Source of the DNA: Neocallimastix lanati (nom. inval.)
Taxonomy: Eukaryota; Neocallimastigomycota; Neocallimastigomycetes; Neocallimastigales; Neocallimastigaceae
Length of the DNA stretch: 15,000 nucleotides
Direction: 5' to 3'
Assembly (NCBI GenBank): GCA_016946835.1
Contig: JACVTC010000022.1
Span: 245,001-260,000 of the forward strand
Part shown: piece by piece, positions 7,778-15,000 of the stretch
Numbering within the stretch: position 1 is the stretch's first letter
How the letters are laid out: each line of letters begins with the position of its first letter
Notes under the pieces: generated by a model
Database searches by the model: none
Seen by the model: only the letters and a program-made list of their open reading frames with translations
Told to the model about the DNA's origin: nothing
Translations under genes and position numbers: made by a program

Positions 7778-8767
7778 ATGTCCGAAGTCTTAAAAACAAA
7801 AGATCAGCTAAATAGCTCTAATTTTAAGTTGTGGAAACAACAATTGTATTTATTATTAAGGAGATTTAATTTAACGGATTATCTTAATAGTGTCAAAATT
7901 GAAAAAGTGGATGGTTCCACTTTAAAGGAAGAAGAAAAACAAAATTTAATTCTAGTGGATGACACTATAAACACTTATTATAAAAAAGGAACAAAAAGTG
8001 AGGTCCTCAAAAATGATGCTAAGGTCAAGGAAATTATTTTAAATAGTATTAATGAAGAACTAGCATCCAGTATAGATTTCATATCTGGTACAGCATATGA
8101 AATCTATAGGATGATAGTAAACCTAAATTTAAGTGATGAAAAGGATAGAATTGAGGAAATTAAAGATTCCCTTAATCACTCAAAATACGACCCAGAAAGT
8201 GATCCATCGTTGTCCATATTTATCTCTAATATGAATTTAAAGTTTAAGGAACTTGAAAATCTCGGAGAAAAACTAGAATTTAAGGAAAAATTTATTTATC
8301 TATTTAATGCTATGCCAGAAGAATTAACTATAAAAACAAATTTAATAGACCTACAAACGGACTGGGAAGATACTACCAAAAAGTTAATTGAAAGGGTACA
8401 GCTACTAAAAAGAGTAAAAGAAAAGAAAGAAAAATCGGAAAATATTGTTTCAAATCTTAATACGCCAAATGTTCAAAGTAATTATACCAATAAAAACTAT
8501 AGTAATAATAATAATAAATATAATAATAAAAATTATAAAAATAATATTGAGTGTTGGAGTTGTGGTAAAAAAGGTCACTATCAAAGTGAATGTAATAATA
8601 GAAAGAATTTTAATAAAAATAATAATAACAATTATTACAAATATAATAAAAATAAATTTAATAATAATAGAAATAATAATAAAAATTATAATAATAATAA
8701 ATATTACAAAAATGATAAAAACTATGATGGGAGGCGAAACGCGTTGCCTAAACAGCACAGTAAATGA
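7778..8767 (+). CDS. gag: Gag (capsid/nucleocapsid) of the copia element
   Basis: This 329-residue structural protein would assemble the virus-like particle around the element's RNA in the cytoplasm. The N-terminal LNSSNFKLWKQQLYLLL resembles the start of copia-type gag polypeptides (the retrotran_gag/UBN2 group), followed by about 200 mainly helical, charged residues. A zinc knuckle CWSCGKKGHYQSEC lies at residues 259-272 (C259, C262, H267, C272, the CX2CX4HX4C pattern) and marks the RNA-binding nucleocapsid. It is flanked by Asn/Lys/Tyr-rich low-complexity sequence, residues about 228-255 and 275-315. The start is the first ATG after the LTR. The stop TGA is at 8765-8767. Pol overlaps in the +1 frame at the 3' end. 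Confidence 0.95.
   Translation: MSEVLKTKDQLNSSNFKLWKQQLYLLLRRFNLTDYLNSVKIEKVDGSTLKEEEKQNLILVDDTINTYYKKGTKSEVLKNDAKVKEIILNSINEELASSIDFISGTAYEIYRMIVNLNLSDEKDRIEEIKDSLNHSKYDPESDPSLSIFISNMNLKFKELENLGEKLEFKEKFIYLFNAMPEELTIKTNLIDLQTDWEDTTKKLIERVQLLKRVKEKKEKSENIVSNLNTPNVQSNYTNKNYSNNNNKYNNKNYKNNIECWSCGKKGHYQSECNNRKNFNKNNNNNYYKYNKNKFNNNRNNNKNYNNNKYYKNDKNYDGRRNALPKQHSK
8729..8735 (+). promoter_or_regulatory. Candidate +1 ribosomal frameshift site GGG AGG C
   Basis: In gag frame the codons are GGG (8729-8731) and AGG (8732-8734), followed by C. Skipping one base gives GGC GAA ACG and enters pol 12 codons before the gag stop. The arrangement mirrors Ty1 CUU AGG C, where the A-site AGG is slow and the next codon in the new frame is GGC. 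Here the P-site codon is GGG, so slippage would be GGG to GGA on tRNA-Gly. It is the only NNN AGG C in gag frame within the overlap that I found. CCT AAA C at 8747-8753 is a weaker alternative. Confidence 0.55.
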
Positions 8768-11700
8768 AGTAAATAAACAAGATAAACACAGAGAATACTT
8801 TTTCAAAGACTATAATGATGCGTATAATATTGAAACAGGTAATGCATCAAGAAGTATTCTCCCATTCAACAAACCATCTTATTTTAAAGAAAATAAAAAT
8901 AAACAAAATAAAAAATTAAATGATAATAATAAAAATAAATTAACCAAAAATATTAGTACATGGACACTAGATTCTGGCACCACATACCATATGATATGTG
9001 ATCCAAATCTATTATCAAATTATAAAAAACACAATCGGAGAATTTATTTCGCCAATGGTGAATACGTTAAGTGCAGAGGAATAGGTACTTACATAGGTTA
9101 TATAAATGACAACAAAATTACTCTTAAAAATGTATTGTATGTTCCCTCATTCAAGAAAAATTTACTCTCAGTAGACTGTTTATCCGAACAAGGATACAAA
9201 ACTGTTTTTTGTAAAAGAAATAATAAAAATTGTGTAATATTATTTAATAGTAAAAATAATAGAATCTGTACAACATATTCAAATTATTCCAGAACTTATA
9301 TTATTTGGACTTCCAAGAATAAAATAAATTTTTATAATAATGATATCAATTGTAATAATGCCAATAGTGAAGAAGAGGAAAGTCTCTACGTATGGCATAG
9401 ACGTTTGGGACATTATAATCTAGGAACACTTAGGAAAACATTAAAAAGAATATATATAAAATGTAAATGCAAGACGTGTGCGAAAACAAAATTAAAAAGT
9501 TTCTCACATTACCCCTCAGATAGTCGCGCTACTGAACCATTTGAATTGGTTCATATGGACACTGTTACTATTAATAGTAGGTCCATGTATGGAAATAAAT
9601 ACTTTGTTTCTATTTTAGATGATTACACTCGTTTTGGTTGGGTCTTATTTATCAAATCCAAACGTGATGTTTTTAACGCCTTTTTAAATTGGTATAATAA
9701 CATTAAAAACATATTTAATAAAAATATTAAAAGATTACGGACTGACAATGGAACAGAGTTTACTAACAATAAAATTATAGAGTTTTGTAATATTAATGGA
9801 ATTACACATGAGTTTTCTGTCCCTTACGAACCTCAACAAAATGGACGTATCGAAAGGTTACACGGTTCTCTCCTTCCAAATGCTAGAGCGATGTTAGAGG
9901 ATGCCCGCCTTAATCATGTTTTCTGGGAGGATGCCATTAGGACAGCTAACTATATCCACAATAGGATGCCACATAGAGGTATTGATAATAATGTTCCGTA
10001 TGAACTTCTTTATAATGAAAAAGTCGATTATTCAAGGTTTAGAGTCTTTGGTTGTCAAGTCTTTTTCCTTGTCCCTAAACAGTTTAGAAATAAATTAACT
10101 AACTCTTCCCTCCCAGGTATCTTTCTTGGATACGATACCAACCCAACTGCTTATAGGATTTTTGATATCACTAATAATAAAGTTGTTATTTCTCGTTCTG
10201 TTGTATTTTTTGAAGATATTCCTGGTAATGGTTCTGCTCCTCCTTCTCCTCCGGATTTAATAAATTTCACTCCTTATTATGAAATCGGGGGAAGTAATGA
10301 TGATGAAGACGTTGTAGACTTTGAGGACAATAACGTAAATGATAAAAGTATAAATGAAAATAATAACAATATGGAAAATAGTACAAACAATAATGTAGAT
10401 AATAATAATAATATGAACAACAACATAAATGATAATATAAATGGGTACACAAACTATTACTACAATAATTTAGATTATCCACCTCCTAATAATTTATATT
10501 ATTATAATCCATATGCATTTGTAAATTATCCAAATAATTTCCAAAATCATTATGCTCCAAATCAATATAATTTAAATCCATATAATAATTTAAATTATTG
10601 TATTCCTCCAAATTATTATAATTATACAGCACAAAACTTTCCCTCTCCTGTTTTAAATTCTCAGAATGGACATCCCATAAATTACCAAAATCTAAACGTT
10701 TCTAATAATTCAAATATTAATCAAAATAATTTAAATCAATTAAATTCAAATGATGTAGACCATTTAAATCAAAATAATTTAAACAATAATTCAAATCAAA
10801 ATAATTCAGACAATAATGATCAATTTAACTCGAACAATTTAAATCAAGGTAATTTAAATAATTTAAATCAAGTTATTTCGAACAACAATTTAAAACAAGG
10901 CAGTCCAAATGACAACTTAAATCAAGCAATTCAAAATGATAATGTTAACAAGAATAATAGAAACAACTTAAATGACCAAACTAATTCAATTAATAATGTA
11001 AACAATATCAATAATGTAAACCAGTTAACTCAAAATAATTCGAAATATAATAATACTAGGGTAGAAGAAATAATCAGTGAAATACCAAGAATTACAGATA
11101 ATGGAGATTATAATAAGCGTGATGGAAAATCAATTGATTTAAATAATTTAACGAATAGAAATAATAATTCAAGCTCAACATCTGGAAATTCTAATGCGGA
11201 AATTAACCAAAATATAAACAAACAAAACATAAATAAACCATATGCAAGTAAATCAAATGTAAGTACTTCGGATAATATGAATAAAGATAAAGAAAGTATT
11301 TTATCTAAAAGAAAACATGTTGAAGAAATGAATGAAGAAGAATTAAATGATAGGAATGAAAGTAATAATTATAAGAAAAGGAGAGCAAGTAATTATTATA
11401 ATTTAGTTGCATTAAATTGTAGTGAAATGGAATTACCGTTACCAAACTCGTATAAAGATATATTTGATAGACCTGATAAAGAGGAATGGTTAAAGGCAAT
11501 TGAAACTGAATTAAATAACATGAAGGATATGGAAGTGTACACACTTGTTAAAGAAATTCCAAAAGGAAAGAATATAATTTCAGCTAAGTGGGTATTTAGC
11601 TATAAGAGAAATGACGTAGGTATAATTATAAGATTTAAGGCGAGGTTAGTTGCTCGCGGTTTTACTCAAATTTATGGAATAGACTATATAGAAACATTCT

Positions 11701-12965
11701 CACCTACTTTAAAGCAAGATTCGTTAAGAGTCATTATAGCAATTTCAATTTATTATGGTTTTGAAATTTATCAAATTGATATTAAAGCGGCATATTTAAA
11801 TGCTGACTTAGAGGAAGAATTATATATGGAAATACCTGAAGGTAGTGAAGATTATGGTAAAGGCTATTGGAAGTTGAACAAAGCGATTTATGGCTTAAAA
11901 CAAGCTGGTCGTATGTGGAATAATAAATTAGATAGTGTTCTTACTGAAATAGGTTTTGAAAGATTAAAGAGCGAACCATGTGTTTATATATTGAAAGATA
12001 AGAATAAGAATATTATTTGTATAATTGCTATTTATGTTGATGATATCCTAATTTCTGGAAAGAAAAGTGTTATAGATAGAATTAAATTAGAAATTAAAGA
12101 CAAATTCAATTTAAGTGACTTAGGAATGGTTGATTTCATAATAGGAATCAAATTTATTAAATGCAAGGATGGTTATATTATGCATCAAATACAATATTTA
12201 AATGATATCTTAGATAGATTTGACATTGATAAATACAATGCGATATCAAATATGATGTATACTGAAAATGAGAAATTAAGAGAAACAAAGTTTGATAAAA
12301 CTACATATATGCAGGCTGTAGGATGCTTACTATATTTAGCTATGGGAACAAGACCAGATATTATGTATGCGACAAGTAAAGCTACTAGAAAGAATCAAGA
12401 TCCTACTCTCGAAGATTGGATGAATGTTATCAAGATTTTTAGATACTTAAAAGGTACAAAACATTATGGTTTAAAGATTACTAAAGACATTAATATAAGA
12501 GTATATGTAGACGCAGATCTAGGTGGTGATAGAGAGACAAAAAGATCAACTACTGGTTTCGTAATATTTATGGGTTCAGCTCCTGTGACATGGTATTCAA
12601 AGTTGCAACACTGCGTAGCTATATCTACCGCTGAAAGTGAATATTATAGTCTGAATGAATGTGCTTTGAAATGTATGTGGTTAAGAAATTTACTGAATGA
12701 ATTAGGCATAAAAATTGATTGTATAACAATTAACATTGATAATAGAGCTGCAATTTATAATAGTAAGAATGAAACAATTAATCCAAAATCAAGACACATA
12801 GATTTGAGATATCATAAAATAAGAGAATTGATAAAAGAAGATAAAATAGACCTCAAGTATATCAAATCACAATACAATATTGCAGACGGTTTTACCAAAT
12901 ACCTTAATGGTACTTTAACGAAAAAATTCAAGAACTCTTTACTATACAAAATTTATGAATATTAA
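8733..12965 (+). CDS. pol: Pol of the copia element: protease, integrase, reverse transcriptase, RNase H
   Basis: The frame is open from 8445, but its first ~96 codons overlap gag in low-complexity sequence and have no pol homology, so translation is probably as Gag-Pol by +1 shift near 8729. Numbering from 8445: aspartic protease TWTLDSGTTYHM with D176; the GAG-pre-integrase zinc motif WHRRLGH...CKTC at about 317-345; integrase core D372, D434 and E470, with 35 residues between the last two (QQNGRIERLHG); the copia-type segment GIFLGYD near 560; a ~390-residue Asn-rich linker, about 590-985; reverse transcriptase from AKWVFSYKRN through IYGLKQAGRMW to YVDDILISG (D1199, D1200); RNase H VDADLGGD...STTGF, ISTAESEYY, IDNRAA and ADGFTK. 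All catalytic motifs look intact and there is no internal stop; TAA is at 12963-12965. Confidence 0.95.
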   Translation, partial: GETRCLNSTVNEVNKQDKHREYFFKDYNDAYNIETGNASRSILPFNKPSYFKENKNKQNKKLNDNNKNKLTKNISTWTLDSGTTYHMICDPNLLSNYKKHNRRIYFANGEYVKCRGIGTYIGYINDNKITLKNVLYVPSFKKNLLSVDCLSEQGYKTVFCKRNNKNCVILFNSKNNRICTTYSNYSRTYIIWTSKNKINFYNNDINCNNANSEEEESLYVWHRRLGHYNLGTLRKTLKRIYIKCKCKTCAKTKLKSFSHYPSDSRATEPFELVHMDTVTINSRSMYGNKYFVSILDDYTRFGWVLFIKSKRDVFNAFLNWYNNIKNIFNKNIKRLRTDNGTEFTNNKIIEFCNINGITHEFSVPYEPQQNGRIERLHGSLLPNARAMLEDARLNHVFWEDAIRTANYIHNRMPHRGIDNNVPYELLYNEKVDYSRFRVFGCQVFFLVPKQFRNKLTNSSLPGIFLGYDTNPTAYRIFDITNNKVVISRSVVFFEDIPGNGSAPPSPPDLINFTPYYEIGGSNDDEDVVDFEDNNVNDKSINENNNNMENSTNNNVDNNNNMNNNINDNINGYTNYYYNNLDYPPPNNLYYYNPYAFVNYPNNFQNHYAPNQYNLNPYNNLNYCIPPNYYNYTAQNFPSPVLNSQNGHPINYQNLNVSNNSNINQNNLNQLNSNDVDHLNQNNLNNNSNQNNSDNNDQFNSNNLNQGNLNNLNQVISNNNLKQGSPNDNLNQAIQNDNVNKNNRNNLNDQTNSINNVNNINNVNQLTQNNSKYNNTRVEEIISEIPRITDNGDYNKRDGKSIDLNNLTNRNNNSSSTSGNSNAEINQNINKQNINKPYASKSNVSTSDNMNKDKESILSKRKHVEEMNEEELNDRNESNNYKKRRASNYYNLVALNCSEMELPLPNSYKDIFDRPDKEEWLKAIETELNNMKDMEVYTLVKEIPKGKNIISAKWVFSYKRNDVGIIIRFKARLVARGFTQIYGIDYIETFSPTLKQDSLRVIIAISIYYGFEIYQIDIKAAYLNADLEEELYMEIPEGSEDYGKGYWKLNKAIYGLKQAGRMWNNKLDSVLTEIGFERLKSEPCVYILKDKNKNIICIIAIYVDDILISGKKSVIDRIKLEIKDKFNLSDLGMVDFIIGIKFIKCKDGYIMHQIQYLNDILDRFDIDKYNAISNMMYTENEKLRETKFDKTTYMQAVGCLLYLAMGTRPDIMYATSKATRKNQDPTLEDWMNVIKIFRYLKGTKHYGLKITKDINIRVYVDADLGGDRETKRSTTGFVIFMGSAPVTWYSKLQHCVAISTAESEYYSLNECALKCMWLRNLLNELGIKIDCITINIDNRAAIYNSKNETINPKSRHIDLRYHKIRELIKEDKIDLKYIKSQYNIADGFTKYLNGTLTKKFKNSLLYKIYEY
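11307..11384 (+). other. Candidate bipartite nuclear localisation signal in Pol
   Basis: Two basic clusters, KRK (residues 955-957) and KKRR (977-980, counted from 8445), are separated by a 19-residue acidic Glu/Asn-rich linker. They lie just before the reverse transcriptase. Ty1 integrase has a comparable bipartite signal with a long acidic spacer at its C-terminus, so this may be the C-terminal end of mature integrase. Function is inferred. Confidence 0.45.
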
Positions 12966-12971
12966 ACTTAC

Positions 12972-12978
12972 GGGGGAA
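12972..12978 (+). other. Polypurine tract
   Basis: GGGGGAA directly precedes the TG of the 3' LTR, seven bases after the pol stop. It is the plus-strand primer expected at this position and a rare G run in this window. Confidence 0.85.
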
Positions 12979-13217
12979 TGTTAGAAATTAAGTTTAATAT
13001 TACACAAGTATAAATAATATAAATAATATAATGTATATAGTATAACATAGATATATGAGCTAGCGTACGTAATAGTGGCGTAAAATAAGTTATATGATAT
13101 ATGTAATAAATGTATGTGAATCATGTGTAAATGTAATAGTATAAAATACATGTAAAATTAAAATTTAATATATGTACACCTTTGATATTTATTAATAAAG
13201 TTATATATTTCACAACA
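12979..13217 (+). repeat. 3' LTR, 239 bp
   Basis: Same length and, by eye, same sequence as 7418-7656. It follows the polypurine tract directly and is followed by the AGATT duplication. AATAAA recurs at 13194-13199, where it would direct polyadenylation of the element's RNA. Confidence 0.96.
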
Positions 13218-13222
13218 AGATT
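13218..13222. repeat. Target-site duplication, right copy (AGATT)
   Basis: Identical to 7413-7417. Removing 7418-13222 restores the pre-insertion target. Confidence 0.93.
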
Positions 13223-13338
13223 AAATATATATGTATTATTCATATTAAAAAAAATTTGATATTAATATTAAATAATAATAAAAAAAAAGAAAAGAAGTCT
13301 TCCTAATCTATTGAACTTAATTAAACGAAAATTTTTTT

Positions 13339-13396
13339 TTTAATTAATATTACAAATTATTTAAATTTTTATTTAATTAATATTACAAATTATTTA
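13339..13396. repeat. 25-bp direct repeat, 33-bp period
   Basis: The same 25 bases (beginning TTTAATTAATATTACAAATT) occur at 13339-13363 and 13372-13396, separated by eight bases. This looks like a local tandem duplication. Confidence 0.8.
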
Positions 13397-13470
13397 CTGA
13401 ATAATTCTCTGGCATTCTAACTTAATACTTTTAAAATATAGATAAAATTTTTATTTTAAATTAGGGACCA

Positions 13471-13579
13471 ACTAATAGATAATAGTAATTTCTATCTATT
13501 AGATTATCAATGAAAAAAGTTTATTTTCTATTAAAAAAAATATAGTAAGGAAAAACATTTGTTGTTGTTATCTATTAGT
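13471..13579. repeat. 109-bp unit with perfect 12-bp terminal inverted repeats
   Basis: ACTAATAGATAA at 13471-13482 is the exact reverse complement of TTATCTATTAGT at 13568-13579. An inner copy TATCTATTAG at 13493-13502 also pairs with the left arm (10 bp). The shape is MITE-like, but no flanking target duplication is visible. In this composition a chance 12-mer is less likely than usual for A/T-only strings, because each arm includes G and C, yet it remains possible. Confidence 0.4.
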
Positions 13580-13599
13580 ATTAATTATAAATATTATAA

Positions 13600-13815
13600 A
13601 TATTATATAAAATAAAATAAAATAAATAAATAAATAATTATTATAATTATAAAAAAATAATAAAAAATAATAAAAAATAATAATAAATAAATAAAATAAT
13701 AATAATTATAAATAATAAAATAATAATTATAAATAATAAAATAATAATTATAATCAAATAATAATTATAATCAAATAATAATTATAAATAATAATAATAA
13801 TAATAATGAAATAAT
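13600..13815. repeat. AAT/AATT/AAATA low-complexity tract
   Basis: About 215 bp are composed almost only of A and T in AAATA, AATAATT and AAT units, with several near-repeats of AAATAATAATTATAA and AATCAAATAATAATTA. It is consistent with expanded intergenic simple sequence. Confidence 0.85.
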
Positions 13816-14939
13816 AATGAAATATATTAAAATTTATTTATATATATCATAAGATATTTAGTTAATGTATGAATAATATTTTTATAAAATAAAAATAAAA
13901 TAAAAATAAAATAAAATGATATATTTAAATCTATTGATATTTATATTCATTAATATATGTATTTATATATATTAGTATTTAATATTTAAAAATAAAAATA
14001 ATTAAAGGCGTTTAATTAAAATAAAAATTTTTTTATTTTTTAAAAATAGAACATAAATGAATATCAATATTAACTATAAATATATATTAATAATTAATAT
14101 TAAATACATGGAGAAAAATATAGAAAAAAAAAATTTTTTTTCCTTTTTTTTTTTTTTTTTTTTTTATTTAATTTTTTAATTTTGGTTTTATTATAAAATA
14201 ATAATAAACTAGTTTAATTATAAAATAAGGAAGTAAACGAAATTAAACAACTGAAATAGTTTAATTTTAATGTTAGTATTAAAAATAATATATTTAAATA
14301 TATGAAATATAAAATTATAATTTTAATTTATAAAATTTTAAAATATAAAAAAAAAAAAAATACTTTAATAAATAAATATATATAAAGATAAAATAGATAA
14401 TTTAAAATTTTTTGGGCATAAAAATTAGTACTTGAAAATATTGTAAAATGCATTTTAGAAATTAATAAAATGAAATCTAATATATAATAATATACAAAAT
14501 TTATTATAACATTTTGTAATTTATATATGACATATATAAAAAAATAATCTTTTTTATATTATATGTTATAACATAGATAAAAGATCTCAAATCATATATA
14601 AAACACAAATATACAATTTTAAAATATTTTTATAAATATAAAATATATTCAAAATATTATGTCTTTTATTTATAAAAATTCAATTTTATATTAAATAAAA
14701 ATTTATCTCAGTTTAATATATAAAAATTATTTTAACAAAAATAATAGATAATAAAATAAATTTAATGATTAAATAATATTTTATTAGAGGATAGTACATC
14801 AATAAATTTTCGGATTATAAAATAAATTTTCAATAATAAAATAGATACTTGAAAAAAAGATATTGTTTTATTTTTAATAAAAATATTTTAAAATGAAAAA
14901 ATTATTTATTTTTATTGAGAAAAAAAGTAACTAATTCTA

Positions 14940-15000
14940 TTATCTAACTGTCTTATTATTATTGTTGTTATTACTACCAAATTTATTAAAAAATAAATAA
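14940..15000 (-). CDS. Possible C-terminal tail of a minus-strand gene entering from the right (weak)
   Basis: From the right edge the minus strand is open for 19 codons, ending NKFGSNNNNNNKTVR and a TAA at 14940-14942. The GC-containing codons in the last part and the Asn run resemble the C-termini of proteins in AT-rich genomes. No family is recognisable and the stretch is too short to exclude chance. Part of it could be intron, since TTTGGTAGTAAT on the minus strand could also be read as a donor context. Confidence 0.2.
   Translation of the reverse strand, partial: YLFFNKFGSNNNNNNKTVR

Larger units (their letters stand above)
7418..13217 (+). mobile_element. Full-length Ty1/copia (Pseudoviridae-type) LTR retrotransposon
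   Basis: The 5800-bp element is bounded by 239-bp LTRs starting TGTTAG and ending CACAACA, flanked by the duplication AGATT. The order is 5' LTR, primer site, A-rich leader, gag, pol (protease, integrase, reverse transcriptase, RNase H), polypurine tract, 3' LTR. Integrase upstream of reverse transcriptase defines Ty1/copia rather than Ty3/gypsy. Both ORFs are open throughout and I see no difference between the LTRs on direct comparison, so insertion was recent and the copy may be active. Its G+C content and codon use are less extreme than the surrounding intergenic DNA. It has no introns, in contrast to the neighbouring genes. Confidence 0.97.
13223..15000. other. AT-rich region without a convincing gene
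   Basis: Before insertion this DNA continued leftward into the 5' flank of Doa1/PLAA. It holds a short duplicated segment, a 12-bp inverted-repeat unit and a long AAT/AATT low-complexity tract, then A/T-rich sequence from 13830 to 14930 with long T runs near 14140-14165. I found no exon chain on either strand, and only a weak coding tail at the right edge. Confidence 0.6.

Noticed and set aside
8445-8732. First 96 codons of the open pol frame, beginning at an ATG
   Set aside because: They overlap gag out of frame, are almost all Ile/Asn/Lys from low-complexity DNA, and carry no pol motif. The conserved zinc knuckle is read in the gag frame, so this is not a separate pol start.
8450-8806. Long minus-strand ORF of 118 codons opposite the gag end
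   Set aside because: It is the antisense of the Asn/Lys-rich gag tail (AAT/AAA codons read as ATT/TTT), giving a Phe/Ile-only protein; a composition artefact.
9901-10482. Short ORFs on both strands inside pol (65 codons plus, 71 codons minus)
   Set aside because: They are shadows of the intact integrase and linker frame and match no family.
11305-11544. 79-codon minus-strand ORF in pol
   Set aside because: Antisense of the region around the basic clusters and the reverse transcriptase start; no independent coding signal.
13220-13426. Possible upstream exon on the minus strand (ATG CCA GAG AAT TAT TCA then GTAAAT at about 13405-13426)
   Set aside because: It is only six codons and continues into an unconvincing Phe/Ile run. 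Doa1/PLAA already has a family-typical start at 7049, and the retroelement lies between them.
1-15000. tRNA or rRNA genes
   Set aside because: No cloverleaf with conserved A and B box sequences or rRNA-like GC-containing stretch was found on either strand.

Overview
This is an extremely AT-rich, intron-dense eukaryotic nuclear segment. Real coding sequence appears as short, less AT-rich islands separated by homopolymers, (AT)n and (AAT)n tracts. Small introns with GTAAAT/GTATGT-type donors, Asn-rich proteins and a Ty1/copia element together suggest an anaerobic gut fungus (Neocallimastigomycota). A dictyostelid or another AT-rich protist cannot be excluded from the sequence alone.

Layout. 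(1) 1-593, plus strand: the 3' end of a plasma-membrane-type syntaxin (Qa-SNARE) in three exons. It covers the end of the SNARE motif, a 15-nt micro-exon for the basic juxtamembrane linker, and the membrane anchor with the stop. (2) 594-1297: AT-rich convergent intergenic DNA. (3) 1298-7049, minus strand: a complete PLAA/Doa1 (Ufd3/Lub1) orthologue. I reconstructed 23 exons that keep phase throughout and total 2283 nt (760 aa plus stop): a seven-blade WD40 propeller, then a PFU domain, then a C-terminal PUL domain. Two exons are only 8 and 14 nt long. (4) 7050-7417: the 5' flank of that gene. (5) 7418-13217: a full-length, apparently intact Ty1/copia retrotransposon with two 239-bp LTRs that I read as identical. 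It has a 5-bp target duplication (AGATT), a primer-binding site matching the anticodon arm of tRNA-Lys(CUU), an A-rich leader, gag, a likely +1 frameshift, pol (protease, integrase, reverse transcriptase, RNase H) and a polypurine tract. (6) 13223-15000: AT-rich DNA with no convincing gene, a MITE-like 12-bp inverted-repeat unit, low-complexity AAT DNA, and possibly the C-terminal tail of another minus-strand gene at the right edge.

The two host genes have unrelated housekeeping roles: membrane fusion, and ubiquitin/Cdc48-dependent protein turnover. They converge on a shared 3' intergenic region. The retrotransposon landed 368 bp upstream of the Doa1/PLAA start codon, facing away from it, and separated that gene from its former upstream DNA. 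The most novel points are the non-standard tRNA primer site, the Ty1-like NNN-AGG-C shift site with a different P-site codon, and micro-exons whose skipping would remove a defined functional piece of each host protein.
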